Source: Prunus persica | Taxonomy: Eukaryota; Streptophyta; Magnoliopsida; Rosales; Rosaceae | NCBI RefSeq assembly: GCF_000346465.2 | Contig: NC_034010.1 | Coordinates: 13,887,142 to 13,951,141 of the forward strand | Length of the DNA: 64,000 nt | Direction: 5' to 3' | Part shown: one piece after another, positions 46,219-57,741 of the stretch | Layout: each line of letters opens with the position of its first letter | How positions within the stretch are numbered: position 1 is the stretch's first letter | Position numbers and translations under genes: made by a program | Notes under the pieces: generated by a model | Seen by the model: the letters and a program-made list of their open reading frames with translations, nothing else | The model's database searches: none | What the model was told of the DNA's origin: nothing

Positions 46219-49200
46219 ATGCTAGGAACCCCTATGATTCTCCCCCTTATTGCAGACTCACAGAAGCACGTAGTCAATCCTGCTGACTCGGCTACCCGGA
46301 CTCATGCTTATATCGCCACCACCAAAGGTTATACTTTTCATAGGTCTTCTAAAAAATCCGCGTGGATTATCGACTTGGGCGCTACGGATCACATGACATT
46401 TGATCCTGGCCAACTTATTAGTTGCAAATCATCCACTCCGTCGGTGGTGTCTAATGCTAATGGTACCCCCTCCCCTGTGGTTGGGGAGGGCTCTCTATCT
46501 CTCTCTACTTCCCTACATCTGGATTCTGTATTACTTGTTCCATCTTTGGACCATAAATTGCTATCTTTTGCACAACTTACTATTACTTTGGGGTGTAGTG
46601 CAACATTTTGGCCTACTCATTGTGTTTTTCAGGACATCCTCACAAGAAAGACGATTGGCTGTGGTACTCAGCGGAGCAACCTCTACTACTTGGACTGGGC
46701 ATTGGATAGTGAGGTCAAGGTTGGTCAAACTTTCACAACCAGTGGAACTTGTTTTGAGGGGGAGAGAGACAAAATTTAGTTATGGCATAAATGTCTTGGG
46801 CATGCCTCGTTCGGTTATCTTAAGAAGTTTTTTCCATTATTATTTTCCGGTCTTGATGTTTCCAGCTTCCAGTGTGATGCGTGTGAATTGGCTAAAAGTC
46901 ATCGTGTCCTGTTTCCATTAAGTTCAAATAAGATTTTGGTTCCGTTTTCCCTTGTTCATTTTGATGGTTGGGGATCTGCTAAAATTTCCACTCCGGTAGA
47001 GGCGCGATGGTTTGTCACGTTTATAGATGATTGCACACGCATGACTTGGGTTTCCCTTCTCAAAACTAAAGGGGAAGTCAGTTCCAGGTTTTAACAGTTT
47101 TATCAAATGGTGGAGACTCAATTTCATGCTAGAATCCAAGTTCTTCGTTCTGACAATGGCAGAGAATTTCTCAACCATGATCTTAACCAGTTCTTACAAG
47201 ATTGTGGTATCAACGCTCATGCCCTTACACTCCCCAACATAATGTGGTGGCTGAAAGAAAGAACAGACACCTTTTAGAAGTCGTTCATGCCTATCTTTTT
47301 GGTGCCAATATGCCACGATCCTTTTGGGGCAAAGCCGTCGTTTCTGCAGCATACCTTATCAATCGGATTCCCTCTAGTATCCTAAATTTCCAAACACCAC
47401 ATCAAACACTTTACCACCATATCTAAACACCTCCCACCCCAAACCTGGAACCCCAGATTTTCAGCTGTGTTGTATTTATCCACCTACATGATCACCAACG
47501 AAGCAAATTGGATCCCCGGGCCGAAAAGTATGTTTTCATTGGCTATGCACCACATCAGAAAGGATACCGGTGTTATCATCCTCCTATTCAGAAGGTCTTT
47601 ACCTCCATAGATGTTGTGTTTCGAGAACATGACTTATATTTTTCAACAACCCAGGAGGAGAATCGAGAATCCACCACTACTCCAATTCTCGATTTTTTCC
47701 CCAAGATGTCACTTTGCATCAAAATGACCCATCGCCAATGGAAAGCACCCGATTGCCCCCCCATTAGTTTTTCAACTACAGAAAACCTGCTTCAAAATGA
47801 CCGGTCGCTAGCAGACAGCGACCAGTCGCCAGAGGAAAACTTTCAGTTGTCTCCACGTAGTCAAAATCAGGAGGAGGAAATTACCTGCTGAGGAAGTCAT
47901 TCAGGTAACATCTTTTCCTGAAACTGATAACACTAATAAAATATCTCATGATGATTTGATTTCAGAAGGCACATAGCCTACATATCAGCTTCCAGAAAGG
48001 AAGAACCGTGGCAAACCTCGAGTACAATATAAAGCAGATCTTAAAGCCAAAGGAAAATACCCCATCAATAATTATATATCTCTCAGCAGATTATCAGAGT
48101 CATGTGTGCACTATGTGAAGTAGTTGGCTGACATATCTGTCCCTAATAGTGTAACTAAAGCACTAGAAGACCCAAAATAGAAAGAAACTATGAATGAAGA
48201 AATGCGAGCTCTCCAAAAGAATGTTACATGGGAACTGGTGCCCTTACCTCATGAAAAGAAGACAATAAGATGCATGTGGATTTATATTGTGAAACTCAAA
48301 GCAGATGAATCCATTGAAAGATATAAAGCTAGATTGGTGGCAAAGGGGTACACACAGATATGGGATAGACTACGAGGAGACCTTTGCCCCAGTAGCCAAG
48401 ATTAGCACTATTAGAGTCCTATTGTCTCTAGCAGCAAATCTCGATTGGCCACTACATCAGTTTGATGTCAAAAATGCATTCTTACATGGAGACTTTGAAG
48501 AAGAATATATGGACTTACCCCCAGGATGTAATTCAGTTCCTAACAAGAAAAATCAAGTTTGCAAGCGCAGAAAGTCATTATATGAGTTAAAGCAATCTCC
48601 CAGGGCTTGGTTTGGCATATTTACTAAATCTATGAAGAATTTTGGATATATACAGAGTAATTCATATCACACCCTATCCTTGAAGCGTGATGAAGGAAAA
48701 CTTACTGCATTGATTGTTTATGTAGATGACATAATCGTAATTGGAAACGATACAGAAGAGCAGCTGAGGTTGCAAAAGTATTTGTCTATGGAATTTGAGA
48801 TGAATGATTTATGTGATCTGAAGTACTTTCTCGGAATCGAAGTAGCAAGGTCAAAAACTGGTATATTTCTGTCCCAAAGGAAGTATGTAATGGATTTACT
48901 CATTGAAACATGAATGCTTGGATGTAAGCCTGCTGACACACCCATTGAGATGAATCACAAGTTGTGTGAAGGCATGGACTAAGAACCAACCAATAAGGAA
49001 CACTACCAACGCCTTGTTAGAAGGTTGATATACTTGGCACACACAAGACCAGATATTGCATACGCTGTGAGTGTGGTTAGTCAGTTTACGCATTCACCCA
49101 GCGTTTCTCATAGGAACGCAGTTGATCGGATCTTTAGATACTTAAAGTCAGCCCCTGGGAAAGGATTAATGTTCTCAAAAATTGGAGATCTTGAAGTTGT

Positions 49201-49640
49201 TGGATATACAGATGCTGATTGGGGTGGTTCTATTACAGATAAATGATCTACTTCTGGTTACTTTACATTCATGGGAGGTAACCTAGTCACTTGGCGGAGT
49301 AAAAAGCAAAATATGGTTTCTCGGTCTAGTGCAGAAGCAGAGTATCAAGGAATGGCTCACGGAGTTTGTGAATTATTGTGGATCAGAAGACTCTTGACAG
49401 AATTGGGCTTTAAGCCAGAAAAGCCAATGGAGTTGCATTGTGACAACAAGTCAGCTATCGATATTGCCCATAATCTAGTTCAACATGATTGAACCAAACA
49501 TGTTGAGATGGATACACATTTTATCAAAGAAAAAATTGATAAGAAGGTCATCTGCCTACCATTCGTAAATCAAAAGATCAACTAGCATATATCTTAACAA
49601 AAGCTGTTTGTAGCAGAGTATTTCATGACTCATTTACCAA
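46219..49640 (+). pseudogene. Copia protease-integrase-RT-RNase H remnants
   Basis: Protease: AWIIDLGATDHMTFD (the catalytic DSG reads DLG). Integrase: LGHASFGYLKKFFP-type zinc region in a shifted frame, FIDDCTRMTWV, LRSDNGREF, then AERKNRHLLE after a frameshift, so the D-D-E triad is spread over frames. RT: ERYKARLVAKGYTQ, a frameshift, then GIDYEETFAPVAKISTIR, QFDVKNAFLHGD and YVDDIIVIG. RNase H: YTDADWGGS, a stop, SRSSAEAEYQGMAHG and CDNKSAIDIAHNLVQHD with a stop before TKHVEMDTHFI. At least eight disabling changes. Order confirms copia. Confidence 0.9.
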
Positions 49641-49681
49641 GTTAGGCATTGGTGACATATATGCACCAACTTGAGGAGGAG

Positions 49682-49914
49682 AGTTGACGTGAGTCTCCTA
49701 ATTAATCAAAGAGATTTATTTTCTTGATTAATTAAGGGATTTACTTTCCTATTCTATATAGTAGACAAATTATTGTATAATTATGAGATACTATCCTAAT
49801 TGATTACTGTATTTATTTCCTTGTAAAACACTCATGTAAACTCCTATATATACCTCCTTATGGAGAAGAATAAAAACTAACCCAAAGTATTCAAACCATA
49901 TTCATATTTTAGCA
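49682..49914 (+). repeat. 3' LTR of the gag-less copia element
   Basis: It begins AGTTGACGTGAGTCTCC (first T mutated to A) and ends CATATTTTAGCA, followed by TSD GTTTA. Confidence 0.92.
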
Positions 49915-49963
49915 GTTTACATCTCTTGAAATAAAAAAATTCATTGACAGCAAATTAAATATT

Positions 49964-50123
49964 GGCCCAAGTTTAAAGAAGTTGGGCTGATAGCTAAAAT
50001 GGTTTTGTGGACTTGTTGCTAAATTGGTTTAGGCCCAAATGAAGGCCCAAGTTTAAAGAAGTTGGGCTGATAGCTAAAATGGTCTTGTGGACTTGTTGCT
50101 AAATTGGTTTAGGCCCAAATGAA
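49964..50123 (+). repeat. 80-bp tandem duplication
   Basis: GGCCCAAGTTTAAAGAAGTT starts at 49964 and again at 50044. The copies are nearly identical, each with TTGTGGACTTGTTGCTAAATT. Confidence 0.92.
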
Positions 50124-52300
50124 TTAATATTAATATTTTTACAAAACATGTACGTTGAGGGGGTGACTGTAATGGGAAGTTACTCCCACCCACACAGTAC
50201 GTGAGGCCATAACTGGCTCCACTCTGTCAGTTCCTCTAAGTCCATAAAAAGGGACTAAAGGAGGCAAAGAACACAGAAAGAAAAAACACCCAACTGCTAC
50301 AGAAATACACAGAAGAAAAAAAGAAAACACCTAACTATTGCAGAAATCCAAAGAATAGAAGCAAGCAAAAGAGATACGAAGCTCTGTCACAATACCACTA
50401 AGAAGGTATAAACAAATTCATTTAAGTATCCTTTATGAACAACTGACTTGTAGGTAAAAAAATATGTATGTGAGGCCATTGTACAGAAGCCTGAACTTCC
50501 TCCATGTTTGATATCAAGAAATGTATCATATCAATAGAGACCTCAGCAGTGGAAAAATATGAACAAATCCTCCCAAATTGGCAATAATTATGCTACTTAC
50601 ACAAAGAGAGCTCTCACAAGGATCTCTCTGTTGTGAATTACAGATGGGCTTCTGTAAGAACCCCACTGTACAAGTGTTGTGAACACCTTGTGAGTGTCCA
50701 TAGGCACATTGTGATACTCAGAAAAGACCTTGCGAGTGTTCTTGAGTACCAAAAACATAAAACATCAACAGCTCAGACGCTTTGCTACATGCTCAACCCA
50801 CCTTCAGCAGAGCAAAATTCCAAATCTGCAGATTGGAGAAAGAACAGGTAGCAAAACGTGCTGCAAATGGAGAAAATCAATAACTCTGTTTTAGTCTCAC
50901 CCATTGGCATAAACAGAAGAAAATATATTAAAGGAGATGCAGAAATTACTGAGTGCCAGAAAGCTTACAAAAGCTGATGATTCACACCCACATTATGTGC
51001 TTCAAAATTTGCCAATAAAGAAAAAATCCCCAGCCAGCAGCCCAAGAAAATTATTAAGCCAGCACTCCTCTGTAGCAAATTGAAAATATCATAAAAGCTT
51101 CTCACTTTGTTGCTGGCAAAACATGAAGCAACTGAGACAAAGCAAAGTCAACACCTCAATTGGCAGTATGATGGCCCTCTCAAATAATGTGAGTCTGCAA
51201 AGGGAAACATGCGAAGCCTTAGAAATTCCAATCAAATTGGAAAGAAAAGAAGGCACAAAGCATTAGCAAGCAAAAAAAAAACAGCAAAAGAAAAAATGGC
51301 TCACCAAGAAGCCTCCTGTGTTGCAGCTGTTGAAGAACCCAAAAGCAACATAAGCCAAGAACAAAGAAAGCCTTCCTGTCAAGTCAATACAAAACCAAAG
51401 ATGAGTATTTTTTTAATTATCCGATTGACTCTAAACACATAATGAGTAAAGACAAAACCCATTTTGGTGGAAGTCTGCCACAAGTACATAGGAAACAACA
51501 AAAAGCCAAAAAAAGGTCAAACATGGATTCGTGGCTGAACTTTGAGATTAAAAATTGGGAGAAGCTTCAGCTATGAAGTTGGTACTGCCAAACTCAACAA
51601 AATACACAAATAGCTCTTTGGCTTGTGCATGTTGTATTAGGCAAAGAAACCCAATTCGTGTTGCACATAAGGAAAAGAAAGAAGAAATGGCTTACAAGAC
51701 CTACTCTAAAACAAAAGAGGGTTGAGATTATGTTATTGTGTCAGAACAAAAAAAACACAGAGTTGGGAAGGCCAAGGAGAGACCAGCAAAAGCAAGGAAG
51801 ATGAAAAGAAACAAAAAGACAAAAAGAAGAAAAGTAGCAAATAAAGAATAATAAGCTCTGTACTTCTTTTTGGTTCAAAAGCTCTATATTTCTTTTGACA
51901 AACTGACGATGCCTTTCAAGTTCCCAGACTTTAAACTAATAATTTAATAGGCTATGAGGTCTAACTCTTACAGAAAGGAGCAAAGGAAAGGACCAACCTT
52001 GTTTTGATATCTCTTTCGTTTTGGCGTTTCAAACTCAAAGCTCTGAAGTGATTAGCGGGTAGCTGAAGAGATATAGAAATTGGTCCAATTTGAGTTTAAT
52101 TTCAACTACTCCAGATAAAGATGGGAGTGACTTAGTTTGGATTAATCTCTACTACTGCAAACAGATATTGGTTTCAAATGCAACTGGCTCTCAAAGCCTC
52201 TCTGATGTGGGCTTTTTGTTTATGGGCCAACTAATGGAAATGTCAAGACCTGAAAACAAATTGATGGGTTGACAAAACAAATTACCCATTACCTCTCAAA
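50124..52300. other. No coding gene seen; A-rich, possibly retroelement-derived
   Basis: The sequence is A-rich on the plus strand with no frame carrying a recognisable domain. A TATA-like TCCATAAAAAGGGAC near 50241 and the following purine-rich leader look like an LTR or promoter, but no terminal repeats could be paired. Confidence 0.4.
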
Positions 52301-53000
52301 AGCCCAAAATATTTTATAGGTGGTCCAAATAAATTATGTGGTTCATGGATTAATCCTTAAAAACCATATGTGAGTAAATTAATGGGCTCATTAAAATGCC
52401 TTTTAATTTTCTTTGGACATTAACAATAAAGATGGTACAAAACCATTCCAAATTTTCTCATGGGTCATCTACCCTGCAAATTTCAATGAGATCAAATTCA
52501 AATCTCTCAAATATAGGAATTCTTTCAAGGGATCATTCATTCCTTGAAAGTCAAATCAAATTATACTGAACTACGTCCGGTTTGATTTCGCCAAGGATAC
52601 GTAGGCAATTTGGACATTCAATCCAGATACGACCGCAAGTCCAAACAGAATCCCTGGTGTCCTTAACCAAATTCGCCCCAAACACTTTTCCAACCACAAA
52701 ATCAAATTGAATCCCTGGTCCAACCACATTCATCCAAATTCCATAAAATTTTCTCATACCACAAATTCTTTCAAGAGGTCATTCATTCCTTGAAAGTCCA
52801 ATCAAATTACGTGAGAACTACAAAAGGCTTGATCCCCAAAATAGGGTATGTAGGCAGTCTAGGGTTCCCTGGATTCAGCCGTAACATCAAGTAAATTCCA
52901 TTATTTATTTCATTCTTCATATTGGAATCAAAGGGTTTTCTCTTTCCAAAGAGATTATAATTAAGAGATATTTTTATCTTGAATGGGTCATACTCAATTA
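52301..53000 (+). repeat. LTR-like block with 246-bp direct repeat
   Basis: TCTTTCAAG(G/A)GGATCATTCATTCC-type sequence occurs at 52521 and 52767. Each copy is followed by an AACTAC...TTGAT...GTA(C/T)GTAGGCA(A/G) signature (near 52570 and 52820). The same signature is in the solo LTR near 59741-59785, so this is likely decayed gypsy-type LTR. Confidence 0.55.
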
Positions 53001-54009
53001 AACAATAAAACTCTTATTTGTAAATAAGAATGAGATTATGTTGAGTGAATTTTTAATTACTTTATTACACTTTTTATCAAACAACATCAGAATAGCAATA
53101 TCATACTTGCAGTACTAATTACTTGGCTGCCACACTGAACGAACTCCAGCCCGAAATTAGAAATTTAATCCACAATTTTGCTTTCCTCATTCTTTCCCAG
53201 TTTCCTACTTCTTTTATGATATCAACAATCGAAGTTCATAGGAACTACATGGCGAACCATCTTTTGTGGTGAGCGATGTGTCTTTTTTATTTCAACTCAT
53301 GATAATGGGTCAGTTACATTTTGCATTGGGTTATTACACTAACACTCGTGATGTGCCATTTACCTCAATCTCTCAACCTCTATTGTTTTTTCATTTGTTT
53401 TAATAATTAAAACTAGAGATATTTAGTCATATACCCATTATTAGCACTAAAACTATAAATAAACTCTACACTATTTCATTTCTATAAACAAATCCAAAAA
53501 AAACCCAAAAAATGATAACTTACCCTATTGAATTTCATTTTAATTATTAAATTACTTTGATGCCCTATTGAGTGTTATGAGCTTTTTTGTGAGGTTTTTG
53601 GGTTGGGTTTGTTTTAAGAAATCAATTGCCGTTTTGTAATTTAAAAGAAATTAAAAGTCTTTTTGTTATGTTGTAAATGGACTTTGGGTGTGTTTCTAAA
53701 GTCCACTGCATATAGTTTTTTATTTATAATTTGGGCTATCATATTAAGTATAATAGTGAATCTCCCTTAAAACTACAAATATAAAACACATATAGATTAA
53801 AAGAAATATATTAATTATGTAAATAAATAAAAAAAAGCCGGTTGGCACGCGTGTGCGTGTACCAAGACACTAGAAATTCATTAGAACATTATAGAAAGAA
53901 GAAACTTTAGAAGAGAGATCACTACAATTAAGCATAATCTCAAATAAAGTTCACAAACCCAAAATAACAAAAACCCTAAAGCAACACATGAACCCTACTG
54001 CCACCACCT
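53001..54009. other. AT-rich stretch, nothing recognised
   Basis: No gene, repeat pair or RNA gene was visible in this stretch. Confidence 0.5.
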
Positions 54010-54720
54010 GAAGAAGAGAAAAGCGCGCAATACCATAACCCACTCTGTTTGCAGTCGAGCGGATATGGGTAAAACCTTCTCAGGTGATCTGTGATAGCAA
54101 GCTCTTGGGTCCTTCATCACATGACCAACAAAGGACATATCAATGAAGGGACTCTTAAGAGTAGAGACGATCTGAAGAGAATCACTCTAAAAAAATTCGT
54201 TACTTAAAGCCTCTTTCCACCTAAAGGGCCGGAAAAACATGGTCATATAGTGTATTGTTCGACCTGCCACAAAGTGCCCATCTGAATTGTAAACCACTAT
54301 CTCCATTCCCCTTTCTGGGCCACCCAACTTCCAAACCCCATCCATATTGAATTTGAGACTACCAAATGCAGTCTTGTTCCACAATTATGTCTTCAAATGA
54401 TGGAGAGCAGCACCTCTATCTAATGAGTTCATTCGCATAAATTCTTTTAACTGCACAACAACTCCATGACAAACAATAGCAGGGGTAACGTCCTTTTGCT
54501 AACTTATTTTACTATTCCGAGCATCCCAAGTGGCCTGTCCAAGCATAAGAAAGAGATCAAAATCTGATTGCTTGAGAGTTGCAGCTCAAGACAGAACCCA
54601 CTTGTTTGAGAATGCCACTTGATTTAATGTATCAAAATTGATTCCCAAATCATCAAATATAATCCTCACAATTTAGGAATGAGAATGTGCATTAGTGATG
54701 CGTGAATTTCGCACAAGCAA
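54010..54720 (-). pseudogene. Non-LTR retroelement-type RNase H domain (RVT_3), decayed
   Basis: On the minus strand: LFVMLGQATWDARNSKI (the linker before RNase H), then WNKTAFGSLKFNMDGVWKLG (NxDGA-type first catalytic Asp region), VVYNSDGHFVAGRT, RWKEALSNEFF (EA motif) and SDSLQIVSTLKSPFIDMSFV. Stops occur before WNKT, after NEFF and in the linker. This matches the plant RNase H-like domain of LINE-type and related proteins. No RT is found beside it. Confidence 0.75.
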
Positions 54721-55189
54721 TTAGGATGAAGTTAGCCTCAGTCAATTCTCCTTTGAGAGTGTTCTTTAGCTGACTTGGGTGTTTGAAGATGTATTTTTGC
54801 TACTTGGAGTGGCCAAGTAAGGGTGAGATTTCAGCTGCCAATTACTGCACGAAGACAAAGAATGGTCACAAAATGGTGGTGAGACAGCCATTAACCACCC
54901 TCCAATGCCTAACTTAGCCTTCCTTAAAAGAAGCTATGAAAAGAATTGTACTTAAAATGGAGGAAATTTATATTACCTTTAAGGTTGAAAAGTACGCCTA
55001 TTTTATACTTTAGAAGATGGCTTCTTTTCTTGCATTGTTTCGATCTTGGAGTGAAGGTTCGTTAGTGACGTGGCACCTTCTTGGTGGTTGATCCGTTGTA
55101 GGTAGACATGTGTCTTCTCTTTCGGAGGAGTCAATCTTCAACGGAATATTCATGGGATAATTGGTCCTTTCAAGTAAGCAGCACGTGGA

Positions 55190-57010
55190 CTTCTGGGTGA
55201 AGCACCCAAGTGCTCAGCACTCCAAGGGCGGTGTGGTCCATGAGTCGTTCCTTCGAGACCGACTGCATGAATGAAATGGGCATGGTCAACCTTTTTACTA
55301 CGTGCGCCTCCTTAAGCATGGATAAGGGCCTCTTTGGACCTCGTTATGGTCTTTTAGGCCCGGTAACTTCTGTAAATGATGGAGGCTAGTTACTTGACTC
55401 TTTTTCGAAGGCCCTCTTTGTATTTGGTATCAACAGAAGACCCCCAAGTCCTTAAGTAGTCCAGTTGATCGAGAACTTTCGCCACGTATAGAGAGGGGAG
55501 AAACAATGTGCTGTTTGGCTGCGCAGGCGCAACTGCTTTCAACATGATGAGGCATGTCATTTGAGGCTTCAATGTCTGAAGCATTCAAAAATCACTTCAG
55601 TCTCCTTGTGTCCACTTGTCCGACTTTCATCAACGGGCTCACTGTTCCACATTTTTGTGTATAAATAGAAACACTTAGGCAGAGAAACTTCATTTCCACC
55701 TTCTGAATTTCTAAGCTAGAACCTCTTCTAAATTTCTCTACTTATTCTTACTTCTTGTCATTCGTGTCATTTCTCCGTTGTCAGTATATTAAGTGAGTTA
55801 CTTGATGTGACTTTCCATAAATGTTACTGCTTGTGTCTTGTGTTTCTGGTTCTTTCTAGTCTTCCACTAATGTTCCACTATTGTTTCTGGTCTATTGGTG
55901 ATTGAGTATTATGGTCAAGGAAATGGTGGCAGAGTAGTAGGCGAGTCTAGATTTTTAGCGTATCTGATGAAGCACCTAGGCATTGGGCTCTCCGAGGGCG
56001 GTGAGGTCCATGCATCATCCTTTCGGAACTGATGTTTATACCATATCTGACCAAGCAACTAGAAGCAACTCTAGGCCGAGCAAAGAGTCCCACATTGGAA
56101 TATTGCAAGAAGTGAAGACTCCTCCTCAGCTATAAAAGGAGACAACTCTCCACTTAGAGAGGGAGATCTCTGGGCTGGACTTTATCTTTAGTCATGGGCT
56201 TCTCCCTTCTTCCCTTTATATTTGGGTTCAACCCCATGTACAAATGTAAACACATACATTATTATAGTGAGAATATACTTCTCCATGGACGTAGCCCATT
56301 CATTAAGGGTGAACCACGTATATCTTGTCTTCTGTATATTTATCGCTTGCCCAAATCCTCACACACTTGGTGAAGGTCCTCACCTTCACACATCATCACT
56401 AAGTTGGGCTCAAAAGTGCCGAACCATTTTTGAGCGTCAACAACTGACATCACGAGTGAAATGGGTATGGTCGACCTTTTAAATCCTGAGGGCTTCCTTA
56501 GGCGCGAAAAGTTGGATGTCTAAATCATTCAACAATCACCTCAGTCTCCTTGTGTCCGCTTGTCCGACTTTCATCAATGGGCACACCATTCCACCTTCTT
56601 GTGTATAAATAGAAACACTTAGGCAGAGAAACTTCATTTTCACCTTCTGAATTTCTAAGCGAGATTCTCTTCTAAATTTCTCTATCGATTCTTACTTGTT
56701 GTCATTCGCATCATTTCTCAGTCGTCAGTATTTTAAGTGAGTTACTTGCCATGACTTCCATGTGTGTTATTGCTTGTGCCTTCTGTTTTTTGGTTATTTC
56801 TAGGTCTTCCACTGCTGTTCCACTATTGTTTCTAGTCTGTTGGTGAGAGAATTGAGTATTGTGGTCCAGAAAATGGTGGCAGAGTAGGCGAGTCCAAATT
56901 TTTAGCGTATCTTACGAAGCACCTAGGTGCTAGGCACTCCGAAGGCGGTGAGGTCAATGCATCATCCTTTCGAAACCGACATCATGATTGAAATAGGCCT
57001 AGTTGGCCTT
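55190..57010 (+). repeat. Three direct repeat units (GAAGCACC...GGCGGTG), one with a nested solo LTR
   Basis: Anchor GAAGCACC occurs at 55199, 55969 and 56916. Around it the copies share CTCCGAGGGCGGTGAGGTCCAT, CATCATCCTTTCG and AATGGTGGCAGAGTA; a promoter-like part with TGTGTATAAATAGAAACACT is present near 55660 and 56600. The repeated TATAAATAG and the following leader suggest LTRs or promoter units. Copy 2 is split by the element at 56033-56442. From 57011 to 57746 nothing is recognised. Confidence 0.7.
56028..56447 (+). mobile_element. Small solo LTR (56033-56442) with 5-bp TSD ACTGA
   Basis: It starts TGTTTATACCATATCTGACC and ends TTGAGCGTCAACA (410 bp). ACTGA flanks at 56028-56032 and 56443-56447. 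Internal features are CCCACATTGGAA, CTATAAAAGGAG and GGTGAAGGTCCTCACC. The ending and interior resemble the gypsy LTR at 62514-63030. Confidence 0.87.
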
Positions 57011-57741
57011 TTATATCATGCGGGCCTTCTTAGGCGAGGAAGGTCGCAGCTCTTTGGGGCTCCTTTGGTATTACCAGAAGTCAAAGACTTCACCTGGTTG
57101 TGATAAAATCGATCTTGCCAAAAAGAGCTTATTTGGTTGAGCATGTCTTTCCTTCTTTCTTCTTCTTCTTTTTCTTGTTTTTTTGGCATGCACATCACGT
57201 AGGAGCCCCCACGTCCTTGGTCAAGGGAACTACATTCTCTTCCACTTAGGTCGCTTGCACAGGAGCAACCATGATTCAAAAAATGGCCGATCTTCAGCAA
57301 GGAGCACCTTTTAGTGGTTCAGCTGCGTGTAGAGAGGGGAAAAACAATGCGTCGTTTGGATGCGCAAACACAACTGTTTCCATAATGATGGGGGCGTCTC
57401 ATTTAAGGGTTGAATGTTTCAAGTGTCGCTTCAATAATCAATAATTTTTTTTTTTTCATCTTTTACTATTTTTTTTTTAATATTTTAATATTATTTCTTA
57501 ATTTTCAATTAATTTGAAAAAAATTTATTCATATTTCATTAGACAAGCTAAAAACGAAGACCCACAAATGACACGTCATCACCTAATTTCACTTTGGAGG
57601 TATCTCATTGTTAAAATTGAAAATGCAAAGACAAACATGTCCTAAACGTAACTGCAAGATACCAAATTGAAATTAACTATAAAATAAGGTTTTGGTAGGT
57701 ACCAATTTCTAGTAATAAATTTTTTTATTCGAAGTTCGGTA

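Larger units (their letters stand above)
45741..49919 (+). mobile_element. Ty1-copia retrotransposon (45746-49914) with 5-bp TSD GTTTA, gag missing
   Basis: LTRs of 233 bp at 45746-45978 and 49682-49914. TSD GTTTA at 45741-45745 and 49915-49919. PBS at 45979-45990 (CGGTATCAGAGC) and PPT GAGGAGGAG at 49673-49681. By hand alignment the LTRs differ at about 17 of 233 positions, so the insertion is not recent. The interior passes from a 240-bp leader straight to protease, so gag is deleted. A truncated relative lies at 34430. Confidence 0.93.
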
